From positions 124,001 to 188,000 of the forward strand of contig NZ_JAJMOX010000007.1 in the NCBI RefSeq assembly GCF_020991455.1: a stretch of DNA of 64,000 bases, read 5' to 3'. Each line of letters begins with the position of its first letter. Position 1 is the first letter of the stretch. Positions 18,700-28,294 of the stretch are shown in pieces. The position numbers and the translations under genes are program-made. This DNA comes from Flavobacterium sp. JAS. GTDB taxonomy: Bacteria > Bacteroidota > Bacteroidia > Flavobacteriales > Flavobacteriaceae. The notes under the pieces are model-generated. The model made no database searches and had not been told where the DNA came from. It saw only the letters and a list, made by a program, of their open reading frames with translations.

Positions 18700-20400
18700 A
18701 TGAAAAATTATAAAACCAATAAACTAATAAATATAAAAAAGAAGGCATTTATCCTTGCCTCTTTCTTTATCACAATTGCCTCTGTTACATCCTGTAGTGA
18801 AGATCCATTAGATAAGGTTCCATTAGATTCTTATACAGATGCAACGGTTTGGAATGATTTGAAACTTGCCGAAGCTTTCGCAAATAATCTTTATACCGTA
18901 TTACCAAGCACACAGCACAACTGGAACGACAGAACAAATAGAAGCTGGGTTTTGTCTACCGCATGCGATGAAGCTTTTAATAATTTTAACGATTATGACA
19001 TTTGGACCCTAAATTCAGGAGCTTTAACTCCGGATAATGCAGGAAATTTTGATGTCTGGAAACCTACTTATGCTACAATTCAAAATTGCAATATCTTTTT
19101 ATCCAGAATTGATGCTGTTCCGGGAGATGAAGCCACACGTACCAGATTAAAAGGCGAAGTGACATTTTTAAGAGCGTATGCTTATTTCAAACTAACGAGC
19201 GATTACGGAGGAGTTCCTTTGGTTACTGCGCCGTTTGATTTGAACAGTAATTTTAAAGTAGACCGTAGTACTTATGATCAATGCGTTGATTTTATCGTTA
19301 CCGAGTTAGACAAATCTGCTGAGTTATTACCATTAACGGCTTCTAGTCTTGGAAGAATTACAAAAGGTGCTGCTCTTGCCATAAAATCAAGAATATTACT
19401 TTATGCTGCGAGCCCGCAATGGAATACATCAAATGATATGGCTAAATGGAAAAAAGCGTCTGATGCTGCAAAAGCTGTTATCGATTTGAATATCTATCAG
19501 CTTTATGATAAAAAATACGAAGACCTTTTTACTACCAATAATTCAGAGATTATTTGCTCTCGTTTGTCTAGTAAAGACCCACAATGGAGTGCTTTTAATG
19601 GTGTCGAAATGTTTAATTCTCCAAGTGGTTTTCATGGTTGGGCTAGTTTCGCACCAAGCCAGGCATTAATAGATGCTTACGGTACTGCAGACGGAAAAGA
19701 CATTACTGATCCTACATCAGGATATAATTCGCAAAAACCGTATGTAAACAGAGATCCTCGTTTTTACAAGAATATTGTATATGATGGACGTGCTTATGGG
19801 AAACCTGAATTTTGTCAGGATCGTTATGATGCCGGAAGTTCAAATAAAGCGGAGTTCTACGAAGGTGGATTAGATTCTCCTCAAGGATGGGATACCTGGA
19901 ATGCCAGTAAAACGCGTTACACTTTCCGTAAATATTGTGATACAACTTACAATTACAACAATGAAACGCAAACAAACAAAGCATGGATTATTTCTCGCTT
20001 AGGCGAAATTTATCTTAACTATGCCGAAGCCCAATTTAAACTTGGTAACGAAGGTACAGCAATTCAATATCTAAACGCAATCAGACAACGTGCAGGAATA
20101 ACAGCTCCATTGGCAGGTTTGACTGGTGCTACTTTAGAGAATAAAATTCGCAACGAAAGACAAGTTGAGTTATGTCTGGAAGGATTCCGTTATTATGATA
20201 TTCGTCGTTGGAAAATTGCCGACGAAACCGAAAACAAACCTTTGATGGGAGTAGTTATTACCAAAAATGGTGATGGATCAAAAACCTATACCTACACCAA
20301 AGTTCAGGATAGAATTTTCAAACCCCAACATTATTTATTGCCTATTCCGAGAGATGAAACCAACAGAACCAATTTAGTTCAAAACCCGGGTTATAATTAA
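18700..20400 (+). CDS. SusD/RagB-family glycan-binding lipoprotein, locus 1
   Basis: The 566-residue surface lipoprotein has the lipobox SVTSC (Cys32) and then the typical SusD start EDPLDKVPLDSYTD. The TPR-rich core includes GEVTFLRAYAYFKLTSDYGG, and the C-terminal signature is VELCLEGFRYYDIRRWKI. SusD proteins sit over the SusC channel and capture the glycan. The gene follows susC by 23 bases, and a terminator-like hairpin at 20464-20500 follows it, so susC and susD probably form the main transcript. Confidence 0.95.
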   Translation: MKNYKTNKLINIKKKAFILASFFITIASVTSCSEDPLDKVPLDSYTDATVWNDLKLAEAFANNLYTVLPSTQHNWNDRTNRSWVLSTACDEAFNNFNDYDIWTLNSGALTPDNAGNFDVWKPTYATIQNCNIFLSRIDAVPGDEATRTRLKGEVTFLRAYAYFKLTSDYGGVPLVTAPFDLNSNFKVDRSTYDQCVDFIVTELDKSAELLPLTASSLGRITKGAALAIKSRILLYAASPQWNTSNDMAKWKKASDAAKAVIDLNIYQLYDKKYEDLFTTNNSEIICSRLSSKDPQWSAFNGVEMFNSPSGFHGWASFAPSQALIDAYGTADGKDITDPTSGYNSQKPYVNRDPRFYKNIVYDGRAYGKPEFCQDRYDAGSSNKAEFYEGGLDSPQGWDTWNASKTRYTFRKYCDTTYNYNNETQTNKAWIISRLGEIYLNYAEAQFKLGNEGTAIQYLNAIRQRAGITAPLAGLTGATLENKIRNERQVELCLEGFRYYDIRRWKIADETENKPLMGVVITKNGDGSKTYTYTKVQDRIFKPQHYLLPIPRDETNRTNLVQNPGYN

Positions 20401-20463
20401 AATTAACCTTTCTACTTTTTGCCCCAATCTTAAAGTATTACTTTATCAAAAGAACTAAAAAGC

Positions 20464-20500
20464 AGCAAACCCGCCATATTAATTGTGTGGGTTTGCTTTT
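20464..20500 (+). terminator. Rho-independent terminator after susD
   Basis: AGCAAACCC pairs with GGGTTTGCT around a 16-base loop, followed by TTT. It sits 64 bases after the susD stop. Confidence 0.75.
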
Positions 20501-20567
20501 AAAATTTTAGTACAGTCTTAAAATGATCTCAAACTAAAGTATTTATTCAATAATAGAAAATTGCTGG

Positions 20568-21998
20568 ATGAAAAACAGATTTATAATTATAGCTGCCAAT
20601 TGCTGCTTCTTTTTTAATGCATTTGGTCAAAACACAACAACATTCAAATCATCAGATTCTGCTATAGAACTTGCTTTTGACCGTGCAAAAACAATGGCTT
20701 TGAGTTATAAAGGAGATTCAAAGGATCCTGTTGGACCCTGGTACGAAGCAGCACTTCCTTCAAGAGCTGCTTTTTGTATGCGAGATGTTTCACACCAAAC
20801 TATTGGCGCCGAAATCCTCGGATTAAGTAAAGAAAACAAAAACATGCTTTCTCTATTTGCCCAAAACATTTCTGAAAGCAAAGACTGGTGTTCGTATTGG
20901 GAAATCAATAAATACAACAAACCTGCTCCTGAAGATTACCGAAACGACAAAGAGTTTTGGTACAATCTAAACAGTAATTTTGATGTAATGTATGCTTGTT
21001 GGAGATTGTATTTATGGACCGGTGACGAAACCTATATCAAAAATCCTGAGTTTGAAAATTTCTTCGAAAAATCAGCAATCAATTATATAGAACGCTGGTC
21101 ACTTGAGGAGGATTCTTTATTAACAAGACTTGAATTTCCAAATCCTTCTTTTCCTTTTAACATAAAAGATGATTTTCATAAATGTCACGGACTTCCCTCC
21201 TATTCTGAAGGAATTCCGGGCTTAAAAATGGGCGTTGATTTAGTTGCTGCAATTTACCGCGGACTTCTAACTTATTCTTCTGTTTTAAGACAAAAAGGAG
21301 ATGTTCAGAAAGCTGAATTCTTCGAAAAAAAAGCAGCAAAATATAAGCAACAAATCGAACAAACCTGGTGGGATAATACCACCTCAACTTATAATGTAAT
21401 TTACACAAACGACGGAAAGTTTAGCAAAGATGGCGGCGAACTCTTTTTATTGTGGTTTGATGCTTTGAGTGATACAACCCGAACTAAAAAAACAATCGAA
21501 CATATTATTTCTCAAAAAACCAATGTCGAGAGTTTATCTTATCTGCCTTTTTTACTTTACAAATATGGTTATGAAGATAAAGGATATGAATATATTTTGC
21601 ACCTCACCGATCCTGTAACAAAACGAAGAGAATATCCTGAAGTTTCTTACGGTGTAATTGAAGGTATTGTACACGGATATATGGGAATTGAGCCTGATGC
21701 AACAACAAAAACAGTTACTACTTTGTACCGCGGAAAAAACGGAACAATATCTGAACTGGACAATTTACCTGTTTTAAAAACAGTACTTTTTATAAAACAA
21801 GAAAGCCAAAAAACAACGCTTTATAACAAAGGTAACACTGCTATACAATGGCGAGTTATGTTCTTTGGAAATTATGATGCGATATTTATAAACAATAAAA
21901 AAATTACCGCCAACCACAAGAAAGATGATAACGGAAATTCGTATACATTTGTTGATGTCCCTGTAAATTCACGGCAAAAAATGGATGCATCTTTCTAG
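20568..21998 (+). CDS. Six-hairpin glycosidase-like protein, secreted
   Basis: The 476-residue protein has a signal peptide (ending NAFGQNT). Its pattern of helices with conserved aromatic and acidic residues (PSRAAFCMRDVSHQ, DWCSYWEINKY, YPEVSYGVIEGIVHGYMG) suggests an (alpha/alpha)6 toroid of the six-hairpin glycosidase superfamily. I cannot assign a GH family, and the catalytic acid and base are not certain. Its place after susCD, 70 bases past the terminator, suggests it acts on the same glycan in the periplasm or at the surface. It may equally be a lyase or an inactive binding protein. Confidence 0.75.
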   Translation: MKNRFIIIAANCCFFFNAFGQNTTTFKSSDSAIELAFDRAKTMALSYKGDSKDPVGPWYEAALPSRAAFCMRDVSHQTIGAEILGLSKENKNMLSLFAQNISESKDWCSYWEINKYNKPAPEDYRNDKEFWYNLNSNFDVMYACWRLYLWTGDETYIKNPEFENFFEKSAINYIERWSLEEDSLLTRLEFPNPSFPFNIKDDFHKCHGLPSYSEGIPGLKMGVDLVAAIYRGLLTYSSVLRQKGDVQKAEFFEKKAAKYKQQIEQTWWDNTTSTYNVIYTNDGKFSKDGGELFLLWFDALSDTTRTKKTIEHIISQKTNVESLSYLPFLLYKYGYEDKGYEYILHLTDPVTKRREYPEVSYGVIEGIVHGYMGIEPDATTKTVTTLYRGKNGTISELDNLPVLKTVLFIKQESQKTTLYNKGNTAIQWRVMFFGNYDAIFINNKKITANHKKDDNGNSYTFVDVPVNSRQKMDASF

Positions 21999-22134
21999 TA
22001 GCACCTAGAACAAGCATACTCTTTATCTATAAACAACACAACAATCTCTACTAAATACAATAGATAAAACATGTTGGCGGTAATTATTTTTTAAAAACAA
22101 CATACTAAAAAATAGTAATTTAAAAATAAACTTA

Positions 22135-24144
22135 ATGAAGAGATCATTTCAAAAAAAACGAAAACATATTCTATTTGCCGTTGTCGCTTTTTGCTTCATC
22201 ACAACCAGAGTATTTTCGCAAGAAGAACGCCGCTGGCAAATGGATCAGGATGGTTCTATTTCCTGGCAAATAAACAACAACATTCCGCATGACGATCATA
22301 TCGAAATGAGCGGCAAAAAAATATCCTGCGTTTTAAGATACGGAGTTGCCGCCGATGGCTCGTTTCACGCTACCCGCAGTTTGGTTTGGCCAATGCTAAG
22401 AACAATCCCAAATAATACTCATGCTAGTTTAACGCGCCAATTTGCTCAAGATGCTTTTGATCTCGTAACAGTAAATTATAAACCTATTGCTCAGGAAAAA
22501 GTAGTTTCGCTAACCCTAAACGGAACTTTGCTTGTAAAGAGTAAAACCAATACACTTGAATTAACCAGACAGTTTTTTCCCTCGACTACTTTGGCTGGTT
22601 ACTGCGAAATTTATACCCTTAAAAATATTTCCGAAAAAACCTGTGTGGTCGAAATTCCAAAATCAAATGCGGTTTATACCACAGATCCTTCAAAAGGAAC
22701 TGAAGGAAGTTATGATTTGCATGTAGATCTATTTAATCCCGGAAGTTTTAATCTTAAGGCAAATGAAACTATTAGTTTCTCTGTTTTCTACTCTGGCGTT
22801 AAAGCAAACGAGCAAATTCCTATTGTAAATATTGACGAGGAGAAAAACAAACGTCTAAAATTAATCCATGAAATCTGGGATAAATTAATCTTAGAAACCC
22901 CAGACGAAGTTTTGAATACAGAGTTCGCTTTCGCGAAAATCAGAGCTTCGGAAAGTATTTTTGAAACCAAAGGAGGTCCGATGCACGGTCCGGGAGGAGA
23001 ATCTTATTATGCCGCTATTTGGGCAAATGATCAGGCAGAATATATTGGTCCATTTTTTCCTTATTTAGGATATGAATATGGCAATCAGGCATCATTAAAT
23101 GCTTATCTGCAATTTGCAAAATTCATGAACAAAGAATACAAGCCAATTCCGAGTTCCATTGTAGCCGAAGGAACTGATATTTGGGCAGGAGCTGGAGATC
23201 GTGGCGATGGAGCGATGATTGCTTACGGAGCTTCACGTTATGCACTTTCCAGAGGAAATACAAATGAGGCAAAACAACTTTGGCCGTTAATTGAATGGTG
23301 TTTGGAATATTGTCATAGAAAATTAAATGCTGATGGCGTTGTTGCATCAGATTCTGATGAATTAGAAGGTCGTCTTCCGGCAGGAAAAGCCAATCTAAAT
23401 ACCTCATCTTTATATTATGATGCCCTTAACTCGGCTGTTTATTTAGGTGAAGCTTTAGGGAAAGACCAATCGCAACTTAAAGTGTACAAAACCGAAGCTG
23501 AAAAATTAAAAATTGCCATTGAAAAGTTTTTTGGCGCCAAAGTAGAAGGTTTTGAAACCTACAAATACTACAAAGAAAATGATGTTTTAAGAGCCTGGAT
23601 TTGTACGCCCCTTACTATGGGAATTTACGATAGAAAAGACGGAACTATAAATGCTTTATTCTCACCAAGATTATGGACAAAAGATGGTCTTGCCAGTGTT
23701 GCGGGCGATAAAATATTCTGGGATCGCTCGACTTTATATGCTCTAAGAGGTGTACTGGCAGCAGGAGAAACCGATAAAGCACTGGATTTTTTACATTATT
23801 ACTCCAACCGCCGTTTATTAGGCGATCACGTTCCTTATCCCGTAGAAGCGTATCCTGAAGGAGATCAGCGTCATCTTTCGGCAGAAAGTGGTCTGTATTG
23901 CAGAATTTTTACCGAAGGATTATTTGGTATTCGCCCGACAGGTTTACACAGTTTCGATTTCACGCCACGTCTTCCTAAATCATGGCCTTCAATGAGAATG
24001 CGCCATATTAATGCATTCGAAAAAGATTTTGATATTACCGTTGAAAGAGCCGATAAGAAATTAAAAATCACAATATCTGAGGGCAAAAAAGTATTGGTTA
24101 ATAAAGTAATTAAGGATGGAGATACGGTAAGTATCAATCTTTAA
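22135..24144 (+). CDS. Six-hairpin glycosidase-like protein with N-terminal beta-sandwich, secreted
   Basis: The 669-residue protein has a signal peptide ending TTRVFSQ. The first 240 residues look like a beta-sandwich (WQINNNIPHDDHIEMSGKK), and the rest like an (alpha/alpha)6 barrel (YAAIWANDQAEYIGPFFPYL, AGAGDRGDGAMIAYGASRY, SDSDELEGRLPAGKANLN, YPVEAYPEGDQRHLSAESG). This architecture is shared by several exo-glycosidase families. Likely acids include the Asp of WANDQAEY and the Glu of DSDELEGR, but I cannot name the GH family. It is the last gene of locus 1, and a strong hairpin follows at 24167-24199. Confidence 0.78.
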   Translation: MKRSFQKKRKHILFAVVAFCFITTRVFSQEERRWQMDQDGSISWQINNNIPHDDHIEMSGKKISCVLRYGVAADGSFHATRSLVWPMLRTIPNNTHASLTRQFAQDAFDLVTVNYKPIAQEKVVSLTLNGTLLVKSKTNTLELTRQFFPSTTLAGYCEIYTLKNISEKTCVVEIPKSNAVYTTDPSKGTEGSYDLHVDLFNPGSFNLKANETISFSVFYSGVKANEQIPIVNIDEEKNKRLKLIHEIWDKLILETPDEVLNTEFAFAKIRASESIFETKGGPMHGPGGESYYAAIWANDQAEYIGPFFPYLGYEYGNQASLNAYLQFAKFMNKEYKPIPSSIVAEGTDIWAGAGDRGDGAMIAYGASRYALSRGNTNEAKQLWPLIEWCLEYCHRKLNADGVVASDSDELEGRLPAGKANLNTSSLYYDALNSAVYLGEALGKDQSQLKVYKTEAEKLKIAIEKFFGAKVEGFETYKYYKENDVLRAWICTPLTMGIYDRKDGTINALFSPRLWTKDGLASVAGDKIFWDRSTLYALRGVLAAGETDKALDFLHYYSNRRLLGDHVPYPVEAYPEGDQRHLSAESGLYCRIFTEGLFGIRPTGLHSFDFTPRLPKSWPSMRMRHINAFEKDFDITVERADKKLKITISEGKKVLVNKVIKDGDTVSINL

Positions 24145-24166
24145 TATATTATTTAATGTAGAAAAC

Positions 24167-24199
24167 AAAAAGGATGAGCTATAATGCTCATCCTTTTTT
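24167..24199. terminator. Bidirectional terminator hairpin
   Basis: AAAAAGGATGAGC pairs perfectly with GCTCATCCTTTTT around a 6-base loop. It separates the end of locus 1 (+) from the convergent gene ending at 24199 (-). Confidence 0.85.
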
Positions 24200-24933
24200 T
24201 ATTTAGTTTCAAGGAAATTTTTCATATTTCCGTTTTTATCAATTGTCTCAATTCTAGGATCCCCTTTTTCATCAACATAAATCTTCATTCTTGGATTTCC
24301 TTCTGAATCGTATAAAAACATTCCGGAATTATTGGCTTTATTTCTCCCTATAAAAAGCCTTCTTTTAGAACCTTCCTTCGCTTTTAATTCCTCTATTTTT
24401 TGAGTTCTTATTTTCTCGTCTTCAATTTTTTCGAGTTCTGCATATTTAGCATTTCGTGTATCTATATTTGAACCTATTGGATATTCATTTATAATTAATC
24501 CTCTTTGAATATTACTTTTCCCATTGTTATATTCTTCACTGTTCAATATCTGAATTACCTGATCATCGTGATAATTATCCATCGTAAATGACATTCCGGA
24601 GCTTATTTTATTCTCTTTGGTCTTTCCTGCAAATACTAATCCGCCGCACTCATCTCCTTCATTATTAAAGAAAATCATTCCCGCAGGTCTGTCTCTTTTA
24701 GGATAATCTTTTCCATTCATTCTCCCGGAATGTTGTCTGGTTTCATTGCTTAAAACCATTCTTAAACTTCCATCTTCACCAACTAAATTAATTTTCTTTA
24801 TTGTGATTTCATCAAATGATTCATTCTTATCTCCTTTTCCAAAAGAGCTTAATAATACAACGCTAAAAACAAGAGTACTAACGATTGCATAACCGGTCAA
24901 AAAGTTGATTTTCTTTTCTAATTGTTTATCCAT
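24199..24933 (-). CDS. Conserved hypothetical membrane-anchored protein
   Basis: The 244-residue protein has one N-terminal membrane helix (about 12-30, GYAIVSTLVFSVVLLSSFG). The extracytoplasmic part contains repeated beta-like words of the form DGSLRMVLSN, FFNNEGDECGGLVF, LYDSEGNPRMKIY and DEKGDPRIETID. The repeats suggest a beta-rich fold. I do not recognise the family and assign no function. It lies 30 bases upstream of nothing obviously related: the next minus-strand gene begins its own unit at 25737. Confidence 0.75.
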   Translation of the reverse strand: MDKQLEKKINFLTGYAIVSTLVFSVVLLSSFGKGDKNESFDEITIKKINLVGEDGSLRMVLSNETRQHSGRMNGKDYPKRDRPAGMIFFNNEGDECGGLVFAGKTKENKISSGMSFTMDNYHDDQVIQILNSEEYNNGKSNIQRGLIINEYPIGSNIDTRNAKYAELEKIEDEKIRTQKIEELKAKEGSKRRLFIGRNKANNSGMFLYDSEGNPRMKIYVDEKGDPRIETIDKNGNMKNFLETK

Positions 24934-24963
24934 TATAATTGTTTGATTTGAGGGCTTATACTT

Positions 24964-25737
24964 TTAAAACACGCTGCTAAAGTTCTGATTTTTCAAAACT
25001 GTTTCAACTTCAGATTCTAAGTATTGGTATATTTTATTGTTTAAAAAATTCCCCATACTGATTCTTTTTACTCCTGCTTTTTGCAACAAATTAAAATCAG
25101 GTAAATCAGGCATACACATTACATTTATAGGAAGTGTAGTTGCTTTGGTAAGCGTTTCTATATCTTCTGTTTTTGTAACGCAAGGGAAAAATAATCCATG
25201 AACACCTGTTGTTTCATAAATGCTTATTCTTTTTTGCGCTTGAGTTAAAGCATCAGATAATCCAAGTAAAAAAACATCCGATCTAAGATTGATAAATACC
25301 TCGATGTTCTCTTTTGAAAGTTCTTCTGCCACAGCTTTAATTTTTTGAGCAAATATTTCTGCTTCAACAATAGTTCTCACCCCTTGTTCCACTACAGAAT
25401 CTTCGATGTTAATTCCCAAAACACCTATTTTGTGCAACTCTTTTATATTGGCCACAATTTCTGCGGTTGTTGTTCCATAACCCCATTCTAAATCTACCGA
25501 AAGTGGCACTGTTGCGGTTGCAGCAATACGTTTTATAATGAACAGATATTCTTCGAAACTCATTTCTTCGCCATCAGCATATCCAAGTGTTTCGGCAATT
25601 GCATAACTCGAGGTTCCGATTGCTTTAAAACCTAGATTTTCCATTTTTCTGGCACTTTGTACATTCCAGACATTACCAATCAACAATGGCTCAGACTGAG
25701 CATGTAATTCTTTAAACTTTTGAAAGTTATTTGTCAT
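24964..25737 (-). CDS. Isocitrate lyase/PEP mutase-family protein
   Basis: The 257-residue protein is a TIM-barrel member of the PEP mutase/ICL group. Seen are LLIGNVWNVQSARKMENLGF, the substrate-end Ser in IGTSSYAIA, the metal-site VDLEWGYG, GINIEDSV and VKRISMGNF. Family members cut or form C-C or C-P bonds of 2-oxo or carboxylic acids (methylisocitrate lyase, oxaloacetate hydrolase, PEP mutase). This short branch is usually annotated only to family level. No phosphonate genes are nearby, so phosphonate synthesis is unlikely. It precedes the 24933 gene on the same strand by 30 bases. Confidence 0.85.
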   Translation of the reverse strand: MTNNFQKFKELHAQSEPLLIGNVWNVQSARKMENLGFKAIGTSSYAIAETLGYADGEEMSFEEYLFIIKRIAATATVPLSVDLEWGYGTTTAEIVANIKELHKIGVLGINIEDSVVEQGVRTIVEAEIFAQKIKAVAEELSKENIEVFINLRSDVFLLGLSDALTQAQKRISIYETTGVHGLFFPCVTKTEDIETLTKATTLPINVMCMPDLPDFNLLQKAGVKRISMGNFLNNKIYQYLESEVETVLKNQNFSSVF

Positions 25738-25777
25738 ATAATTAAATAATAGTATTTTACTTTTTTATTAGTAGTCC

Positions 25778-25808
25778 AACCTGCAAGGTTTTTTCAACCT
25801 TGTAGGTT
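25778..25808. repeat. CCTGCAAGG palindromic repeat, copy 1
   Basis: AACCTGCAAGGTT and AACCTTGTAGGTT form a hairpin with a T-rich loop. The unit is the reverse complement of copy 2 at 25865-25892 and matches the core of copy 3 at 30864-30889. It is probably a dispersed intergenic palindrome. Confidence 0.75.
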
Positions 25809-25864
25809 TAACTAATGACATTCAAAAACTTGAAAAAAAATATAGATTTTGAATATATTAAATA

Positions 25865-25892
25865 CCTACAAGGTTAAAAAAAACCTTGCAGG
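25865..25892. repeat. CCTGCAAGG palindromic repeat, copy 2 (inverted)
   Basis: CCTACAAGGTT and AACCTTGCAGG flank an A-rich loop. Together with copy 1 it makes a larger inverted pair separated by about 56 bp, between two minus-strand genes. Confidence 0.75.
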
Positions 25893-25932
25893 AATCACCG
25901 TTACACATAATTTCGAAAAAATCTTTCCGGAA

Positions 25933-26955
25933 TTATAAATCAGTTTCTTTAATGTGCGAAACTACAATATCATCAACATCAAGAGCGCTTAAAAAATCTG
26001 TTGCATCAAAGGCTTCTCCTAATGTTGTAACACCTGGTTTTTGTATTCTTCCTGTCAAAATCCTTTTTAAAGCCTCTACAATTAAAGGAGCAGTAACTGC
26101 ATAAATATCAATTCCCTGAGCCGTAATTGTTCTTTTCTTATCGCCTTTTACAGCCACCACTTCCATGCAAAAAATCTGTGACGATCTGTTTTTTTCATCG
26201 GCAGCTTTAGGCTCTGGAGTTTCTTCATTTCTAATATCTGTCAAAGAATTTTGACTCAGATATGTATTGATCGTGTTAACATTTATATGGCGCGAAATCG
26301 TAATTATTTCCGATAGCGGAACGGTCACTACTTGCTGTGTCGAGATTGGATCCGGGAATTCCCATGTTTTTGATTTAACTTCCAGAACTGGTTGTAGACT
26401 ATGGTTCTCGTACATAAATCTTTGATAGTGATTTCTCTCCCCAGTCAATCGAGTTCCTTTTGTTGGATGCCAGGAATCCAGACCTATATAGCTTGAAATT
26501 TCATCTACTTTATCCCAATCTTTAGTAAGGGTTGTACTTAATAAATCTCCCAATCCGCCATAAAATGCAGCGGCTGGAATTATGGTTACATTGGCATGTT
26601 TTGCTTCTTCAGAAAATTGCTCAAAGATATCCAGAACCGCTTTTTGTTCCGCACTCACATCAAGATAATGTTTCCCTAATCGCAACGCCGATTTAATGAT
26701 TGGCTCTGCCGTATCTAAAAAAGGACCTGCGCAGTTTACAATGATTTCTGCATCGGCGAAAGCCTTATCCAAAGTTTCAGGACTATTAATGTCTGCTACT
26801 TTTGTTATTAAATCCGGATATTCTTTATTAAAAGTATTGAGCTTATCAGCATCTCGCCCACTAAGTATAGGTCTGTAACCTTGCTTGTAAAGCTGAGCAA
26901 CCAAAAATTTTCCTGTGTGCCCGTAAGCACCATATATTACAATCTTGTTTTCCAT
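25933..26955 (-). CDS. Saccharopine dehydrogenase-like NAD(P)-binding protein
   Basis: The 340-residue protein starts with a Rossmann motif, IVIYGAYGHTGKFLVAQLY, and continues with PILSGRDADKLN and IVNCAGPFLDTAEPIIKSAL, the signature of the saccharopine dehydrogenase/trans-acting enoyl reductase-like family. The C-terminal part has no clear active-site motif. True saccharopine dehydrogenases act in lysine metabolism, but this short branch usually has no established substrate. I therefore do not tie it to the lysine-type genes 5 kb to the right. It is followed on the right by an NTF2-like lipoprotein gene on the same strand. Confidence 0.82.
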   Translation of the reverse strand: MENKIVIYGAYGHTGKFLVAQLYKQGYRPILSGRDADKLNTFNKEYPDLITKVADINSPETLDKAFADAEIIVNCAGPFLDTAEPIIKSALRLGKHYLDVSAEQKAVLDIFEQFSEEAKHANVTIIPAAAFYGGLGDLLSTTLTKDWDKVDEISSYIGLDSWHPTKGTRLTGERNHYQRFMYENHSLQPVLEVKSKTWEFPDPISTQQVVTVPLSEIITISRHINVNTINTYLSQNSLTDIRNEETPEPKAADEKNRSSQIFCMEVVAVKGDKKRTITAQGIDIYAVTAPLIVEALKRILTGRIQKPGVTTLGEAFDATDFLSALDVDDIVVSHIKETDL

Positions 26956-26993
26956 AAAAGGGGTTTTGGTATTTTATTGTTAGTTAATGTATT

Positions 26994-27464
26994 TTATAAT
27001 TTTCGGTTACTGCTAAAAGAATCTCTGAACATTTTCCAGCCTTCGGGAGTTTTTTTCCAAAGTACCAGAAATTTACCATCATCAAACAATTCTCCTTTTG
27101 CATTAAAAGACTGCCAAAGGCCTTCTTCTGTTACAAATTCAACGCCATCGCCGTATACGGCTGTTGTTATAAATTTTCCATTTCTCATTCCGTAGCTATC
27201 ATAAGCTGCTCTAAAGAATTTTGCGGCGGCTTCCGGACCACACATTTGTACTGCATTTGGTGCCATGATACAAGCGTCTTTTGCATAACGATTGATAAAA
27301 ATTGAAGAATCGTTTTTTACGAATGATTCGAAGTAAATGGCGTTACTTTCGGCGATTGCTTTTTTAGCTTCTTCTAAACCTGTATTCTGAATTTCTTTTT
27401 TTTGATCCTTGCAAGACAATAGTATCGCAAGAACAACTACTGAGATAAATAACTTGTTGTGCAT
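26994..27464 (-). CDS. NTF2/SnoaL-like (DUF4440-type) lipoprotein
   Basis: The 156-residue protein has a lipobox, LAILLSC, near residue 17. The rest fits the cystatin-like alpha+beta cone of the DUF4440/SnoaL group: AIAESNAIYFESFVKND, YAKDACIMAPN, VEFVTEEGLWQSFNAKGELFDDGKFLVLWKKTPEGWKMFRD (read as separate strands). These proteins are small binding or isomerase-like domains of unknown role. The gene lies 38 bases upstream of the saccharopine-dehydrogenase-like gene and is probably cotranscribed with it. Confidence 0.85.
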   Translation of the reverse strand: MHNKLFISVVVLAILLSCKDQKKEIQNTGLEEAKKAIAESNAIYFESFVKNDSSIFINRYAKDACIMAPNAVQMCGPEAAAKFFRAAYDSYGMRNGKFITTAVYGDGVEFVTEEGLWQSFNAKGELFDDGKFLVLWKKTPEGWKMFRDSFSSNRKL

Positions 27465-27551
27465 AATAATTATTGTTAATGTTATAGTACAAAATTCAGC
27501 TTATGCAGATAAAGAAGTGGTGATGTATGTCACTTTTTTAAAACAGGCAAA

Positions 27552-28130
27552 TTATTTTTTCAAACGGCTCAATGTTTCTCTTGATACGCCCAGGTAAGCC
27601 GCTAATTTTCTTTTAGAAATTCTTTGTATCAAATCAGGATACTCTTTGAGTAAGAGATTAAACCGCTCCGTAGCATCGTTGGTCATGTAGGTCAGCAGCC
27701 TTTTTTGTTGTTTTACAAAGCTGTCGTTGGCTTTTTTACGAAAAAAATGTTCCATCTTCGGAATAGTTAAACATAGTTTTTCCCTTTGCTCAAATGAAAT
27801 CGAAATCAATTCTGTCTGCTCCAGGCAAACAATATCAAAAATGGCTGTGGATTGGTTATAAAAAGCCTGCTGATCTGTAATCCAGCAGCCTTCATTGGCA
27901 AATTGCATGATATGCTCTTTACCTGCATTGTCTATATAGTTAGACACAGCTAAGCCTTTGGAAACCCAATAAGTGTGGTTTACTTTTTCGCCCAATTTTA
28001 CAAGGTTATCTCCTTTTTTAAAGATAACCTTTGAAAAATAAGGTATTATGTCTTCAAATTCTTTTTCTGTAATAGATGAGAATTTTGCAATGTGTTTATA
28101 AAAGATTTGAAATTCAGAGGTCTCGTTCAA
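27552..28130 (-). CDS. Crp/Fnr-family transcriptional regulator
   Basis: The 192-residue protein has an N-terminal cyclic-nucleotide-binding-type beta-barrel (about 20-115, VIFKKGDNLVKLGEKVNHTYWV) and a C-terminal helix-turn-helix (RKLAAYLGVSRETLSRL). No Fnr-type cysteine cluster is present, so it is not an iron-sulfur oxygen sensor. It is probably a local regulator of the small genes to its left, a common arrangement in Flavobacterium, but no operator can be recognised. Confidence 0.9.
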   Translation of the reverse strand: MNETSEFQIFYKHIAKFSSITEKEFEDIIPYFSKVIFKKGDNLVKLGEKVNHTYWVSKGLAVSNYIDNAGKEHIMQFANEGCWITDQQAFYNQSTAIFDIVCLEQTELISISFEQREKLCLTIPKMEHFFRKKANDSFVKQQKRLLTYMTNDATERFNLLLKEYPDLIQRISKRKLAAYLGVSRETLSRLKK

Positions 28131-28294
28131 CTTTTTTATACTTTATATTAGCTATTAGGATTAATTGTACTGCCAGAAATTTAGCACTAAAATAAGTTCA
28201 TTTTTCGGATTAGCCAAATCTTATAAATACAAATCTAAACCTCCGTTAAATCAAGTACTTAAATCCATTTTAAAAGCGGAACACATGTGTCTTT

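Noticed and set aside
24964..25737. Phosphonate biosynthesis from the PEP mutase-family gene
   Set aside because: No phosphonopyruvate decarboxylase or other phosphonate gene is nearby, and the family is broad.
25933..26955. Saccharopine dehydrogenase as part of the lysine-type pathway
   Set aside because: It is a short family branch with no defined substrate and lies in a different gene cluster beyond the GlxA regulator.
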